From Pseudisothecium myosuroides (lineage: Eukaryota; Streptophyta; Bryopsida; Hypnales; Lembophyllaceae), in the NCBI GenBank assembly GCA_951799445.1, contig OX637295.1, positions 20,522,001 through 20,586,000 of the forward strand: DNA of 64,000 nt, read 5' to 3'. The translations under genes and the position numbers were made by a program. The notes below the pieces were generated by a model that searched no databases, was not told where the DNA came from, and saw nothing but the letters and a program-made list of their open reading frames with translations. Position 1 is the stretch's first letter, and each line of letters opens with the position of its first letter. Below are positions 22,308-32,788 of the stretch, one piece after another.

Positions 22308-23846
22308 TGGGATCCCAACCAAAATGGCGTTTTTGAAAACGCAGGGAAGGAAATTTTGTATCTGCCAACTTTGACAGCCTCCCAAGGGCTCAAAAATTGA
22401 TCTTTGACTATGAAGTTTTTATCATAGCATCATCTGTAAGTTAATCATATGTGTACCAAATTTCAAGGCCAGATGATTTATACAAAAAAAGATATTTGAA
22501 ATCTCCAAATATGTGTAGCCGTGAAATTTTTCAGCATAGGACCATCTATATGTTGATTAAATGTGTGAAAAATTTCAAGTCCAACCCCCCCCACAAAAAT
22601 AGATAATCAAAATCTCCCAACATGTGTAGTTGTGAGAAACAATTTCACTACTACCAACTTTGACACTATCCCAAGGATTGAAAAATTGTTTATTTACCAT
22701 GAAAATTTTATGATGAAATAATCTCTATGTCAATAACATGTGTGACAAATTTCAAATTCAAAAGATTCACAAAAAATATATATATGCTAATTCTACCAAT
22801 ATATACAGCTGTGAGAAAAATTTCACTACTACCAACTTTGACACTATCCCAAGCGTTGAAAAAAACACAATTTACCATAAAATTTTTGGCATATAATCAT
22901 CTCTATATTGATAAAATGTATGCCAAATTTCAAGGTCAAAAGATTTATCGAAAAAAAGATATTCTAATTCTACCAACATGTGTAGTTGTGAGAATGACTT
23001 TCTACATCCGTGTGAAATTTTACCCAAAAAATGACACTATCCCAAGGGATCAAAAAACCATTCTCACAACTACACATGTTGGTAGAATTAGCATATATTT
23101 TTTTGTGTGACTCTTTTGAATTTAAAATTTAGCACACATGTTATTAACAAAGAGATTATTTCATCATAAAAATTTCATGGTAAATAAACAATTTTTCAAC
23201 CCTTGGGATAGTGTCAAAGTTGGTAGTAGTGAAATTGTTTCTCACAACTACCATAGTTGTAGGGTAGGGTCGGAGGAAAATAATTCTAAAAATAGATGCT
23301 GGAATTTTCGGGAAATTATTTTTTCAAAAAACAAAAAATTTGTATGGCAAAAAATGAATATTGGCAAAATTCCTATTTTTAATATTTGCCGAACTTTATT
23401 TTTTGGAAAAAAATAAATATTCGGTAGAGAAGTGTTGACCATGCCCTTCACTTACGGTACACATGTTGGGAGATTTTAAATATCTATTCTTGTATGGGGA
23501 TCTTTTGGATTTGAAATTTTTTACACATTTAATCAACATATAGATGGTCCTATGCCAAAAACTTTATAGAAAAAGAAAAAAAATTAAGCCCTTGGGAGGG
23601 TGTCAAAGTTGGCAGTAGTGAAAAAAAATTCACGGATACACATGTTGGGAGATTTCAAATATCTTATTTTGTGTAAATCATCTGGCCTTGAAATTTAATA
23701 TAAATATAATTAACTTACAGATGATGCGATGATAAAAAATTTATAGTCAAAGATCAATTTTTTAACCCTCAGGAGGCTGTCAAAGTTGGTAGATGGAAAA
23801 TTTCCTTCCCTGCAATTTCAAAAACACCATTTTGATTGGGATCCCA
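22308..23846. mobile_element. 1.5-kb foldback element
   Basis: Begins and ends with the self-palindrome TGGGATCCCA and is flanked by an 8-bp direct duplication CTGTACAA (22300-22307 and 23847-23854). The two halves are long imperfect inverse copies. Inside each arm are degenerate tandem segments containing AACTTTGACACTATCCCAAG (near 22658, 22836). The right arm has an insertion around 23260-23450. Long inverted repeats with an 8-9 bp duplication suggest a foldback or Mutator-like non-autonomous element; hAT is the alternative. No transposase. Confidence 0.8.
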
Positions 23847-23874
23847 CTGTACAAATACCATCCAAACTTTGTAA

Positions 23875-24615
23875 AGGGTGATTGCAAGAAAGACCAGCCG
23901 TTTTTGGCGTCACAATGAGAGTGACTCTCTTGTCATCTTTTATAACTTTTGAAGCATGATCTTGATTAACTTGAAATTTTTATTGAATATGACTAACTTG
24001 ATAGTGTTTAGATCCCTTATTTTCTAGAAATTTTCAAAAATCATTTTATATTTGAATTTAAATTTAGCTAATTTATCACACTTTGTGGTTTAGAGGTTTT
24101 TAGTACTGGGGAGTATCCAAAATTAATGATTTAGAGCTGAAAATTCAAAGGTCTATTTCCAAAGTCAAAAGTCATGTTCTACCAAAGGAAATTAAAAAAT
24201 ATTATATCTTATGTCCTCCATATGTGTGCTAACAGGGATTTGTTGCGCGCGCAGTTCTGAACATTGAAGATGGTTTTAAGATCATTCTTTTTGTGAAAGC
24301 TCTTCATCATAAAGTTCTCTCAAATTGACAATTTTTTTTATTTTTATTTTTTTCTTTATTTTTACAAATTAAAATGTGCAAGTATCTATTTTCATGAGAT
24401 TTTGCTAGTTCATGAGACTTTTCTAGTTCTCCTACTTAGAGATTTTTTCTCAACTTTTCCTTCTTAGTGTACCTTCTTCTTAAAGGTTCATACATTAAAA
24501 ATATTTTTCACATTTTTTAAAAGTTGTTTTTCTAATTATACAGTACTTTCGAAAGAAAAAAAGAGTATTGTGGAAAACGCTACAAAAACCGGTCGGTCTT
24601 TCTTGCAACCACACT
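23875..24615. mobile_element. family K element (K2)
   Basis: Termini AGGGTGATTGCAAGAAAGAC and, inverted, GTCTTTCTTGCAACCACACT. The interior resembles the arms of the palindrome at 38012-39070 (for example the TTTAGAGGTTTTTAGTACT region). U2 has the uninterrupted sequence TTTGTAATAAAGGC. A 3-bp AT-only duplication is possible, as in PIF/Harbinger elements. Confidence 0.65.
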
Positions 24616-25360
24616 AAAAAAGGCTAAAGATTTTTGAGAATTTGATATGGAAATGTGCAATAATTGTAAGAAGAAGTTCAGAATAAGAGGCCAACAAAAT
24701 AATAGAAAGAGACTCATAAAAAGTAGAAGAAATACCTTTTCCAACTCATGAAAACCATTTTTTACATTGGACTTGAATGTTTTGGTTGCTTTTTGTTTGA
24801 TGGCACTTGAAACAAAGCAATTCCTAAATCCATTAGAGAGAATCCGGGTTATGTAAAGGGCCGCAAGTTTCTACAAATTCTCCCACAAGTTCTGCTAAGT
24901 TTCCAACTACTAGAATTGTGCCACTATGCTTATTTATTTTGAGAGTGTTGGTGGCTTATTAAAGTTAGAATAGGACTAGGAGGCCTAGAGTGAGTATTTG
25001 ACGTTTGAATTAAAAAATTAGAAGAAAAAAAGTTTGTTGATTCAAAAAGTTTGGAAATTCAACAATAGATAATTTACAAATTTGCAAATCCTTGAACTCC
25101 AATTTTATTCATTCTTGATTCAAAGAAGTAGTCTATGTTTATGAGCTACATTTCCTTGAATTTTAGGATTCTTTCAAACTAGTTAGCCTCCAATCTACAA
25201 GTGGAGAGACTTACAAATGGGCTCACCAATGAGACGCTCCCACAATAACCACGGAATTGTATGAATTTCTTGACGTCCTCAACAATGGGGCTTTGGCGTT
25301 TGTATTTGGTGCTCGAGGCATTGGTCCTAGTAGGGAATGTGACTTGCAACCATGAATCTT

Positions 25361-25467
25361 TCCAACGAGGCACCATCCTCCCTTTCAACGAGGCACCATA
25401 CCCCCACTCAACGAGGCACCATATCTCCACTCAACGAGGCACCGTCTTCCCTCCCAAGCTATAAATT
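25361..25467 (+). promoter_or_regulatory. promoter of RING copy 5
   Basis: Four clear tandem repeats TCAACGAGGCACCAT (25371-25445) followed by TATAAATT at 25460-25467. On this strand the motif reads in the gene's own direction, which makes the repeat easy to see. Confidence 0.65.
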
Positions 25468-25813
25468 AGACCATTTACAATATTTTAGAACATAATTCAC
25501 TTGCTTCCACAAAGCTATAGGGAGTCCTAGTATAAGTGTATGAGATGAGTTTGAGTGTGTGACCAATTTGAAGAAGGGGAGGTGCAAGCTAGTCCTTGTT
25601 GTGGATTTAAGGTCCATAGTTCAAGTGAGACTTGGGGTGTAATAAGAGAGAAGTATTGAGTTAGTCATACAAGGCAACGCCTCCAAGGGTTGGGGACCAT
25701 TAAATTATTGACACCGGTTGTAGGTTGGCACTAGCTAGAAGTGGGCTTGCGGTGTTCCTTGAGTCATTGATTTTAGATTGGCACCTTTGGTGAAAAGCAA
25801 CCCCACAATTTGC

Positions 25814-26269
25814 ATGAGCTTGGATGAAGAGGAGGTTGTTGTTGGTGCCAAAGCAATGGAAGAGCATGATGTGTTCAAATGCAGCATTTGCATGGAACCC
25901 CCTACCAATTCCGTCCTCACCAAATGCGGCCACATGTTTTGTTGGTCTTGCCTTTACCAATGGTTGCAAGACAATAAGAAGCCGTGCCCAGTCTGCAAGG
26001 TCATGGTGGGAAGTGGTGATGTCACTCCCATTTATGGATGTCAAAGGGGATCAAGTTCCAAATCAAGCAACGGTTCAATACCTCCCCGCCCTTCGGAGTG
26101 TAGACAAGCAACGCAATCTGAAGAAAGCGTGGGCACAACCGGCGTATCCATTGCATCCAATTCCACGACACCATCTGACCATGGGCTTGGCCAAATGACT
26201 TTGGTGGCGGCTCACGAGACTTTCCATGCTTATGAGGCTTACTATGATTCCAAAGATTCCGAGGATTAA
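25814..26269 (+). CDS. RMA-like RING protein, copy 5 (family start codon lost)
   Basis: The frame matches its relatives from about 25778, but the conserved ATG is TTG here (LAPLVKSN where others have MAESN). The first ATG in frame is at 25814, giving 151 aa starting MSLDEEEV, which still lies before the RING. All eight ligands are present (CSIC, CGHMFC, SCLYQWLQ, CPVC), followed by TPIYGCQ and the linker. The tail ends DSEDSED at TAA. Downstream DNA still resembles the copy 1 C-terminus (ELLD plus TGA near 26360). It could be expressed from the internal ATG or be an early pseudogene. Confidence 0.65.
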   Translation: MSLDEEEVVVGAKAMEEHDVFKCSICMEPPTNSVLTKCGHMFCWSCLYQWLQDNKKPCPVCKVMVGSGDVTPIYGCQRGSSSKSSNGSIPPRPSECRQATQSEESVGTTGVSIASNSTTPSDHGLGQMTLVAAHETFHAYEAYYDSKDSED

Positions 26270-27414
26270 CCGGATTTAGAGGCTTCCATTGGGTCTACCC
26301 AACGGTAACTTGCGGCAACTTGCGGTACCACGGATGGTGATGCATTCGAGCTTTTGGATTGATTCTTGGGGCAAATTTTTTTCTTCTTTTCGGCGATATT
26401 TCGGAGGCGACGTCGAGTCTCTCACGGCACTCAATTCTTTGGCAGGGAGATTGGTTGCCGGTAGTACAATTCCGAAGGCCACTTGTATACAGCGTTCTCT
26501 TTCAAGCGTAGACATGGAGATTTCACCAGATTTTGTACCGTAATGGCTCCAATCAATTCATTACTGTATTTTTTTGCATCTCAAGTTATGGTTGCCGTTC
26601 TGAAATTTCAATGTCTGCCATGAGTGGATGGGTGTATTCGTCTTGGTCTGCAGGTTTTTAGTTGAATTTCAGTAGGAATATCAGGACTTCAATTACAAGT
26701 TTCTCCTCTAGTCTTGCTTTTCATTTGGAGCAGTATGTGGTTCCACTGAGCTCGAAATTTGTGAACTACACTAACCCTTGTTTCCAAGTCTTGTTTGAGG
26801 ATTGTCTCTTTGCGCCTCTTTGGTTTTGTTTGCCATTCTGAAAATTTCATCTCTTGCATGAATCATGGGTAATTGCGTACATCTTGGTATGCAGGATTTC
26901 CAATAGAATTCTTACAGTGACAAAAATTTAAAAGTGTGAGGCTTTAGCTACAAAGTTGTCTATTTTCTTTTGCTCTTGGGCACTACTGTGATTCTAAGCT
27001 TTACCTTTTGTCCATACTACTACCCCTTCTTTCATGTCCTGCTTGAGAATGGCTTTTTTTAGTTGAACTCTTCCTAGAAGGAATTGTGAAACTCTTTTGG
27101 AGGTGCTTGTTGAAGGAAACATGTGTGTATGGATGCTCTCTGCATATTTTTGCAATCAAATTAAAAAAATTCAATACCAATGATTTTTAATAAAATATCA
27201 TGTGAAACCATGAAAATAAAATGAAAAAATTCACCAAAAATGGTGTTTTGTTTTTTTGAAGTTGAAATTTGGTATGCATGATCGGCACTACAAAGGAATG
27301 CAATGATGCAAGAATGGCATCAAAATTGTGAAAAGTATAGCATTTGAAAATGGAGGTGTTTCTATGGGAACATAAAGGCAATGCAAGAACTTCTTGTATT
27401 GAACAAACAAAAAA

Positions 27415-29388
27415 GAAATGACTGTAAGGGAATATGGATGAATCAATTTCCTTCATGGGCTGATAGAAATCTAGTTGAATCAGTTGAAGCCTGTCTTAGA
27501 GAGATGGAGATAAGGTAACTACACCTAAAATCACACAAATAAGCAATTCAACATGGTTCCCATTATTATATTGAAAATCTTTTTGTGGGGTCTTGTTGGT
27601 AGTCAAAAGAAGATTCTAGATTCTCCTAAAATGCTTTTCTAGAAATTGTATGAATAAACTACAAATTTTCAAAGTGCTGAAAATAGGATTTAGGGTAACC
27701 AACCATAAACTCTCATGAATAGTGGAAGTACGATTTAGGCAAAAATCTAGACTGCAGTTTTAGAAAGCAGTCAAAATGAGGTATAGTCATCTAATTTTGA
27801 GCCATACCAAAGCTCAAGCAAACCATTTGGTCACTGATCCATTATCGAATTCTTGTTGCCATTAGAAGTACATCCTCACCAATCTACAACAACGGCTTGA
27901 AAATAATAACCTCTGCAATTGAACAAAAGACACTCTGCAGCTAAGATCTAGAAATGCTTGGTATGTACCAAGTTCAAATTTTTCTCCTGTCCAAGGTGCT
28001 ACTCAGGATCGGCATACTGTGGCTGCGACGTTGATCATAACAAAAAACAGATCAACTTTGCGTCCATGAAGACCAAAAAAATCAACGCTCAAATGCATTG
28101 ATGAGCACACTATCCCATCATCTAATGTCAGTTAGGTCGAACTTCTGTGCAGAGGACTTCGAAAAACATAAGACTTGTTAGTTAGGGATTGGCACCCTAC
28201 GATCTCAATACAGTATCCAGATATCACATTCTTCAGTGCATTGAAACCTCTTTTGAATTGCTCATAAGAACATACTCCGTATAAGAATTTGACCAGTGTA
28301 GCGTTAGGAAATACTGGGTCAGCGGCAAATTTGGGTGTCCTCATCTTCAGCAGGAAGAAGGCATAGCACTCGGAAGCCTCATAACCAAAGATGGGCCACC
28401 CAGGAGCCTCTGCACATTTCAGCACCTCTGGCATCGAAATTGCAAAACCATCACCTGTGGTTGTCCAAAACTAGAAACCCTAATATCAGAGTTATGCACT
28501 GATCTGAAGTTGATAAAGCAAGGTTCGAGAGAAAGAATGTCAATCAGAAATGGCCACCAATTCATAAAATGAAAGTGAATTGACTGCATCACAAACTTCG
28601 GAAGCAGTTCTGACAAACGAAAACGAAAACAACCATACCAATCAATCCAGAGAGTGGCTCTCGTTAGCAGCGCAAGCGAGGAAAGCACTTCACCACATCT
28701 CAGCAGTATTGGCATAGAAATTGAACCTCCAGCAGAAACACCACCTATTGTCCCTAACGAGAAAAACCCTATTACCGAATTCAAGCACTTTCTGAAACTG
28801 AAAAATGCAAGATCGGAGAGGAAGATCAGGAGAACCAAAAATGGCGCCCAGATAATGAAAAGAAACTCATTAGCACCGCAACCTTCACACATTTGCGACC
28901 ACGAGCCTCCGCACAGTACAACAGCTTGCAATGTGCACAGAAATCGATCCTCCTTCCAAACTAAAACAGAAACATCACCTTCGATTATCGTAAACACGAA
29001 ACCAAGTCAATTCTGAAATGGAAAAAGGAATCTTGGAACGGAAATACCAAAACAAGTGGCAGCCAATTCATAAAATACAAATCCATTGGTTCCATCGAAA
29101 CCATGGGATACGATTCCAGCAATCAAAAGACCGGAAAGTCATACTAGTCAATCCCCACCGTAGATAAAACAAGGGCAGAAGTCTCGGGAGCCCCATGACC
29201 AAAGATGTGCCAGCCATTTCCCACCAGGGAGTCTTTGCACATTACAGCAAACAGATGCATCACCTTCGATTGTGTTCTGAACAGGAAGCCCTACAACCGA
29301 ATTCAAGTCAATTCTGAAACTGAATCGAAACAGAAGAACCAGAACTAGTGTCCACCAATTCACAAAATAAAAATACATTGCTTTGCAT
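27415..29388. repeat. block X2, direct copy of X1
   Basis: Parallel to 290-2661. It lacks the E1 MITE and continues at its right end into the tandem 3' region of the thioredoxin gene, so X2 is probably the parental location. It contains degenerate internal repeats with the CATGACCAAAGATG-like anchor (28380, 29196, then 29606). Confidence 0.75.
28132..28434 (-). CDS. hypothetical 100-aa frame, possible gene remnant
   Basis: ATG at 28434, encoding a Cys/aromatic-rich protein (KCAEAPGWPIFGYEASECYA near the start). The matching frame in block X1 (about 1440-1740) is interrupted by a TGA in the GW position, so it is not maintained in both copies. The first 15 codons lie in the segment that recurs as a degenerate repeat 3' of the thioredoxin gene. 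I do not recognise the protein. It may be an exon fragment or chance. Confidence 0.25.
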   Translation of the reverse strand: MPEVLKCAEAPGWPIFGYEASECYAFFLLKMRTPKFAADPVFPNATLVKFLYGVCSYEQFKRGFNALKNVISGYCIEIVGCQSLTNKSYVFRSPLHRSST

Positions 29389-29839
29389 CGTACGCTCCCC
29401 ACCCCCACCCCCACCCCCTACCCCATCCCCAACTCCAAACCCTAATTTAATTCGCCGCAGCAAGCGACGGCAGCAGTTTCTTGATCATCGCTTCCACCTT
29501 GGACAACGGAACCTTGGGATACAATTCCAGCAATCAAAAAACCGAAAAGTCATACCAATCAACTACCACGGTAGAAAAAACAAGGGCAGAAGACTAGGGA
29601 GCCTCATGACCAAAGATATGCCAGCCATTTCCCACCAGGAGCCTTTGCACATTACAGGGAACAGAAACATCACCTTGATTGTGTCCTGAACAGTAAGCCC
29701 TGCAACCGAATTCATGCCAATTCTGAAACTGAATCGAAACAGAAGAACCAGAAACAGTGTCCACCAATTCACAAAATAAAAATACATTGCTTGCATCGCA
29801 CGCTCCCCACCCCATCCCCAAATCCAAACCCTAAATTAA
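29389..29839. repeat. tandem 3' region of the thioredoxin gene
   Basis: Two units of roughly 400 bp can be aligned (about 29196-29600 and 29606-29880). Each has CATGACCAAAGAT, CCACCAATTCACAAAATA and a CACCCC-rich stretch, then the DNA encoding the thioredoxin C-terminus. At 29443-29509 the final codons of the gene (AMITKVLPSLAAA-like, with changes) are present a second time, without the rest of the gene. Confidence 0.7.
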
Positions 29840-30379
29840 TCAATTCGCTGCAGCAAGCGACGGCAGCACTTTCGTGATCATCGCTTCCACCTTGGACAAC
29901 GAAATCGCGCCCTCATGTCTTCCCCCCACCATCGCCTCCCCATCCCGAAACATGAGCAACGTCGGCAACCCATACACCTTGTACTTCTCCACCAACTTCG
30001 GGTTCGGATCCGTCTCCACTTTCACCACTTTCAGCTTCCCCGCGTACTTCCGGTCCACCGTGTCCATACTCGACGACACCAGCTTACAGGGACCACACCA
30101 GTTCGCCCAGAAGTCGACCAGCACGGGGAGCTCCGACTGGAGAACCTCCGTGTCGAAATCGTCCTGCGTGGCGCTACCCACTTTGCATTGAACCCCTCCT
30201 CGTAATCCCAAACCACCCTTAGGGTTCTTCCGAATCTCACACTTGGTGAATGCTGAAGAAAACTTCTGTAAGGGCAAGGGCATGGATACTTGCCGTAATC
30301 CGCTACTTCGCAGGAGTGGAGGTGCGACCGACGTCGGGGCTGTGCCGACGAGCGCTTGCGAGGAGGAGGAGAGCAGCAT
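29840..30379 (-). CDS. plastid thioredoxin, x-type-like
   Basis: 179 aa from ATG at 30379, with TGA at 29840-29842. The frame is open further upstream but has no earlier ATG. Residues 1 to about 65 are rich in Ser, Leu, Pro and basic residues and nearly free of acidic ones, as in chloroplast transit peptides. The thioredoxin fold follows, with active site WCGPC at 94-98, buried Asp89 and cis-Pro139 in KVYGLPT. The NPKLVEKYKVYGLP and GGRHEGAI segments recall the plant x-type better than m, f or y types; this assignment is from memory of the families. Expected role: reduces disulfides of stromal targets such as 2-Cys peroxiredoxin, taking electrons from ferredoxin- or NADPH-dependent reductases. 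Single exon, and GC-richer than its surroundings, which fits a functional housekeeping gene. Confidence 0.85.
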   Translation of the reverse strand: MLLSSSSQALVGTAPTSVAPPLLRSSGLRQVSMPLPLQKFSSAFTKCEIRKNPKGGLGLRGGVQCKVGSATQDDFDTEVLQSELPVLVDFWANWCGPCKLVSSSMDTVDRKYAGKLKVVKVETDPNPKLVEKYKVYGLPTLLMFRDGEAMVGGRHEGAISLSKVEAMITKVLPSLAAAN

Positions 30380-30757
30380 CTTTGCCAATCCTGGACTCAG
30401 AACTTGGATTTTTTCTGCGAGATTTGCGAGAATCGTGACGAGAATTGTGACAATTTCTACGAGAATTGAGAGAATTGGGAGAATTGGGAGAGGTCCTGTG
30501 AGAGTTGATGCAATATGAAACCCTAAATTCGTCGCAATTGGAGATTGCGGAAGAAGATGCGAATTGGGGAGGCAGCAGTGGGAAGTGATGATTGTTTGAG
30601 ATTCTGGTGGGATTGGAGATGCGGCGAGATGAGAGGCTTTGGTTTTATCCAAAGAGATGAGGTCCTGGGCAGTTTTTTTTTTTTTTCGTGCCCCTTTGCC
30701 CGCTGCCCGACTAGCAAAACCCTAATTTTGGGGAGGCCATTGAATTTGTACAACAAC
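30380..30757 (-). promoter_or_regulatory. 5' leader and promoter region of the thioredoxin gene
   Basis: GC-richer than the window average and CpG-containing up to about 30620, then a T-run (30671-30686). No clear TATA box stands out. I infer leader and core promoter here from position and composition only. Confidence 0.35.
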
Positions 30758-31220
30758 AGGGGTAGTCACACCTTCTTCACCTGCGCAAGAAATCTGAAGA
30801 TTCAAAAGTGAACGAGCGAAAAGGGGAGCCAATAGGGTTTAGTTTTGAGGGAACAAGGTGTGACTCCCCTGAAACGCTTCAAAGAGCACGATAATGGAAA
30901 CTCTGCGAATTAGTTTACCTGCATGCAGACAGAGGCTTATCTTGAAGCTTCTACCAACTCCAGCAACGTCCACGGAGTCGTCCTCGGGCACGGTGAAATC
31001 TGCAACGACGATGAAATCAGCATCAGACAGGTGAAACAAGATAAAAAAATTAGCTTGTTGAGTTTTAGCAACGCCCAAAATCCACCTCCGGAGGAGAATT
31101 TTCGACGTCGCGAAGGCTTCACATAATTTTTGTATCCTCGATGCGGCAAACCAATGGAAACCTGACACCTCTCCCTTCTTCAGATTTTGAGCTGCTCGCA
31201 AAGAAGGTGTGACTACCCCT
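30758..31220. mobile_element. inverted-repeat element upstream of thioredoxin
   Basis: The 20 bp AGGGGTAGTCACACCTTCTT at 30758-30777 are exactly inverted at 31201-31220. Similarity continues less perfectly inward (AAATCTGAAGA). A third, internal copy (AAGGTGTGACTCCCCT) lies near 30855. A TACAACA word flanks both sides. A 142-aa frame (30839-31267, minus) covers most of it and extends past the element, with no recognisable domain. Either a MITE or an inverted duplication. Confidence 0.6.
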
Positions 31221-31277
31221 AATACAACACCATCTCCCGATTTGGGTGTTTCAAGGAGTTTTGTCATGTATTTTTCT

Positions 31278-31509
31278 TTAACCCTAAAACATCAAAGCGG
31301 ACGTTTTGCGGCCAATGAATGACAGGAGAATCTCCGTATAGGACAGAAGTGCAACTATTCATCTTCCAAATTTTGTGTGGTAAAGGAAGATTATGATCGA
31401 ATAGTAGTTTGACCTCCAGTGAGCACTTTTGGTTTTTTCAAAAAAGATGATGTCATTCGATGCCAAAAAGAATGATTTCCATGGTCACCAACCTGGTGTC
31501 CAAGGTTAA
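31278..31509. mobile_element. TTAA MITE, family B (B2)
   Basis: TTAACCCTAAAACATC to GGTGTCCAAGGTTAA, 232 bp, inverted relative to B1. Interior motif GACAGAAGTGCAACTATTCA is shared with all B copies. Confidence 0.8.
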
Positions 31510-31848
31510 CATCATCAAATTCTAGCTCTTGGTGAGGGTTTTTTGTGAAAGAATTTTTATTGAAAAGCGATGCAATTTTTTTTTCTAAGGAATATTCAAC
31601 AATATATTCTTCCTTTTATATTGCATGAAATTCCAAAATGCTACCAATTCTTGAGACGATATATCACACTATTTTGGATGAATGTACATTTTTTTGGATG
31701 ATTAAAAAAAATCATTTATATATTGTAGGTTTCATCCATTTTCAAGGATGTAAATAGATTCATCACTCCAGTAAAGATTGTTTTTTGCATTGCCTAAAAT
31801 AAATGAAAATCCCCCTGCTCATTGTCCCTCAATGCAAGCACTTTACCA
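31510..31848. other. AT-rich spacer
   Basis: No gene or recognised repeat. Confidence 0.4.
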
Positions 31849-32788
31849 TTAATCCCTAAAGGACTGTTGTCCCTTCGGGGGACAAATGCGTTTTCAGGCA
31901 GGTACCTACAGGCTGAAATTTTGTCACGATTTTTTGAAAAAAAATTCGGAGATAGAAAAACCAATAAGTTGTGTGGGAATATAATTTTTTTCACAATCGG
32001 TGCCCGGGAACAAAAGTTATGACCAAATAAACTCAAAACAGGGGATGGGGGGCAACCCGGGCAGCAAAAAAAAATGGACAAAAATTTGAATTTTTTTTTT
32101 AATATTTTTTTCTCATAGATTATATTTTTGTCTATCTGGAAAGCTTTGATTCATTGCATTTGGATTTGTTAAGAGAAAGTTATGGACATTCTTGTTTTGG
32201 GGGCAATTACAGCATCTTCTTGAAAAAATAACTTGTAGGATTCATTTCTGAATGCAATTTTTTCAATTTTTCAATTTTTCAATTTTTATATTATTTGATT
32301 TACTTGCTAGAACAATCTCACCATTGGGATTAGTGCATTTTAATTCCATCTAAAATATATGAATATTTTAGATATTCCTTCTATCTTGTACCTACTTCTA
32401 CTTAACAATTTCTTTAAGAATGATAATAAACTTTTTTTGAACTTTTTTTTTCCCCTAGAGTCTCAACTCAATTATTCATTATAAAGATTTAAAGCTCAAA
32501 ACTCTATAGTGTAAAAATTTTAAGTTAAAAATGTTCAAAGTCAAAAAAATCTAGTCCCGCAATGTGTTGAAAAACTTGTTTTTTTCACTTTAAATGAAGA
32601 TATCTTGCAATCTGTGCAGTCAAAAATTTTGAATTTTTTTCCACACACTCTCATACTAGTTAGGTGTAAGATCCTATGGTTTGATGTGGGAAAAAAAACA
32701 GTTTTCAATTATTTTTACTCTTTGTTATAGATTTGGCAATTTTGAGTGTTTTTTGACAGAAAAAAGGCCGTGGTCCTGTAGGGGTTAA
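31849..32788 (+). mobile_element. TTAA MITE, family A (A5)
   Basis: TTAATCCCTAAAGGACTG, hairpin GTCCCTTCGGGGGAC, right end GGTCCTGTAGGGGTTAA, 940 bp. No coding frame. Confidence 0.85.

Larger units (their letters stand above)
17942..24920. repeat. array unit U4 (RING copy 4)
   Basis: Fourth direct unit and sister of U2 (shared insertion A3/A4). Its distal flank was enlarged by three further insertions in a row (21707-22294, 22308-23846, 23875-24615) at a place that is uninterrupted in U2 around 12265-12300. Confidence 0.75.
24921..27400. repeat. array unit U5, inverted (RING copy 5)
   Basis: Reverse complement of the U units. It runs from the distal flank (near 24930) through the promoter and RING gene to the 3' flank (about 27100), with AT-rich DNA up to block X2. 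It lacks the A1/A2 insertion: the site near 25261-25275 is uninterrupted. Confidence 0.7.

Noticed and set aside
28419..28997. 192-aa minus-strand frame in block X2
   Set aside because: Hydrophobic, low-complexity translation of a degenerate repeat. The X1 counterpart is broken into several frames, so no constraint is visible.
29396..29425. CACCCC-rich run as a regulatory element
   Set aside because: Simple-sequence tract in the 3' repeat region with no further support.
29840..30652. Thioredoxin frame of 270 codons extended upstream of 30379
   Set aside because: It begins with a TTG codon and has no ATG before 30379. The extra residues are low-complexity translation of the leader, and the 179-aa form has a sensible transit peptide length.
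30839..31267. 142-aa minus-strand frame with an ATG
   Set aside because: It lies largely inside the inverted-repeat element and has no recognisable domain or second copy.
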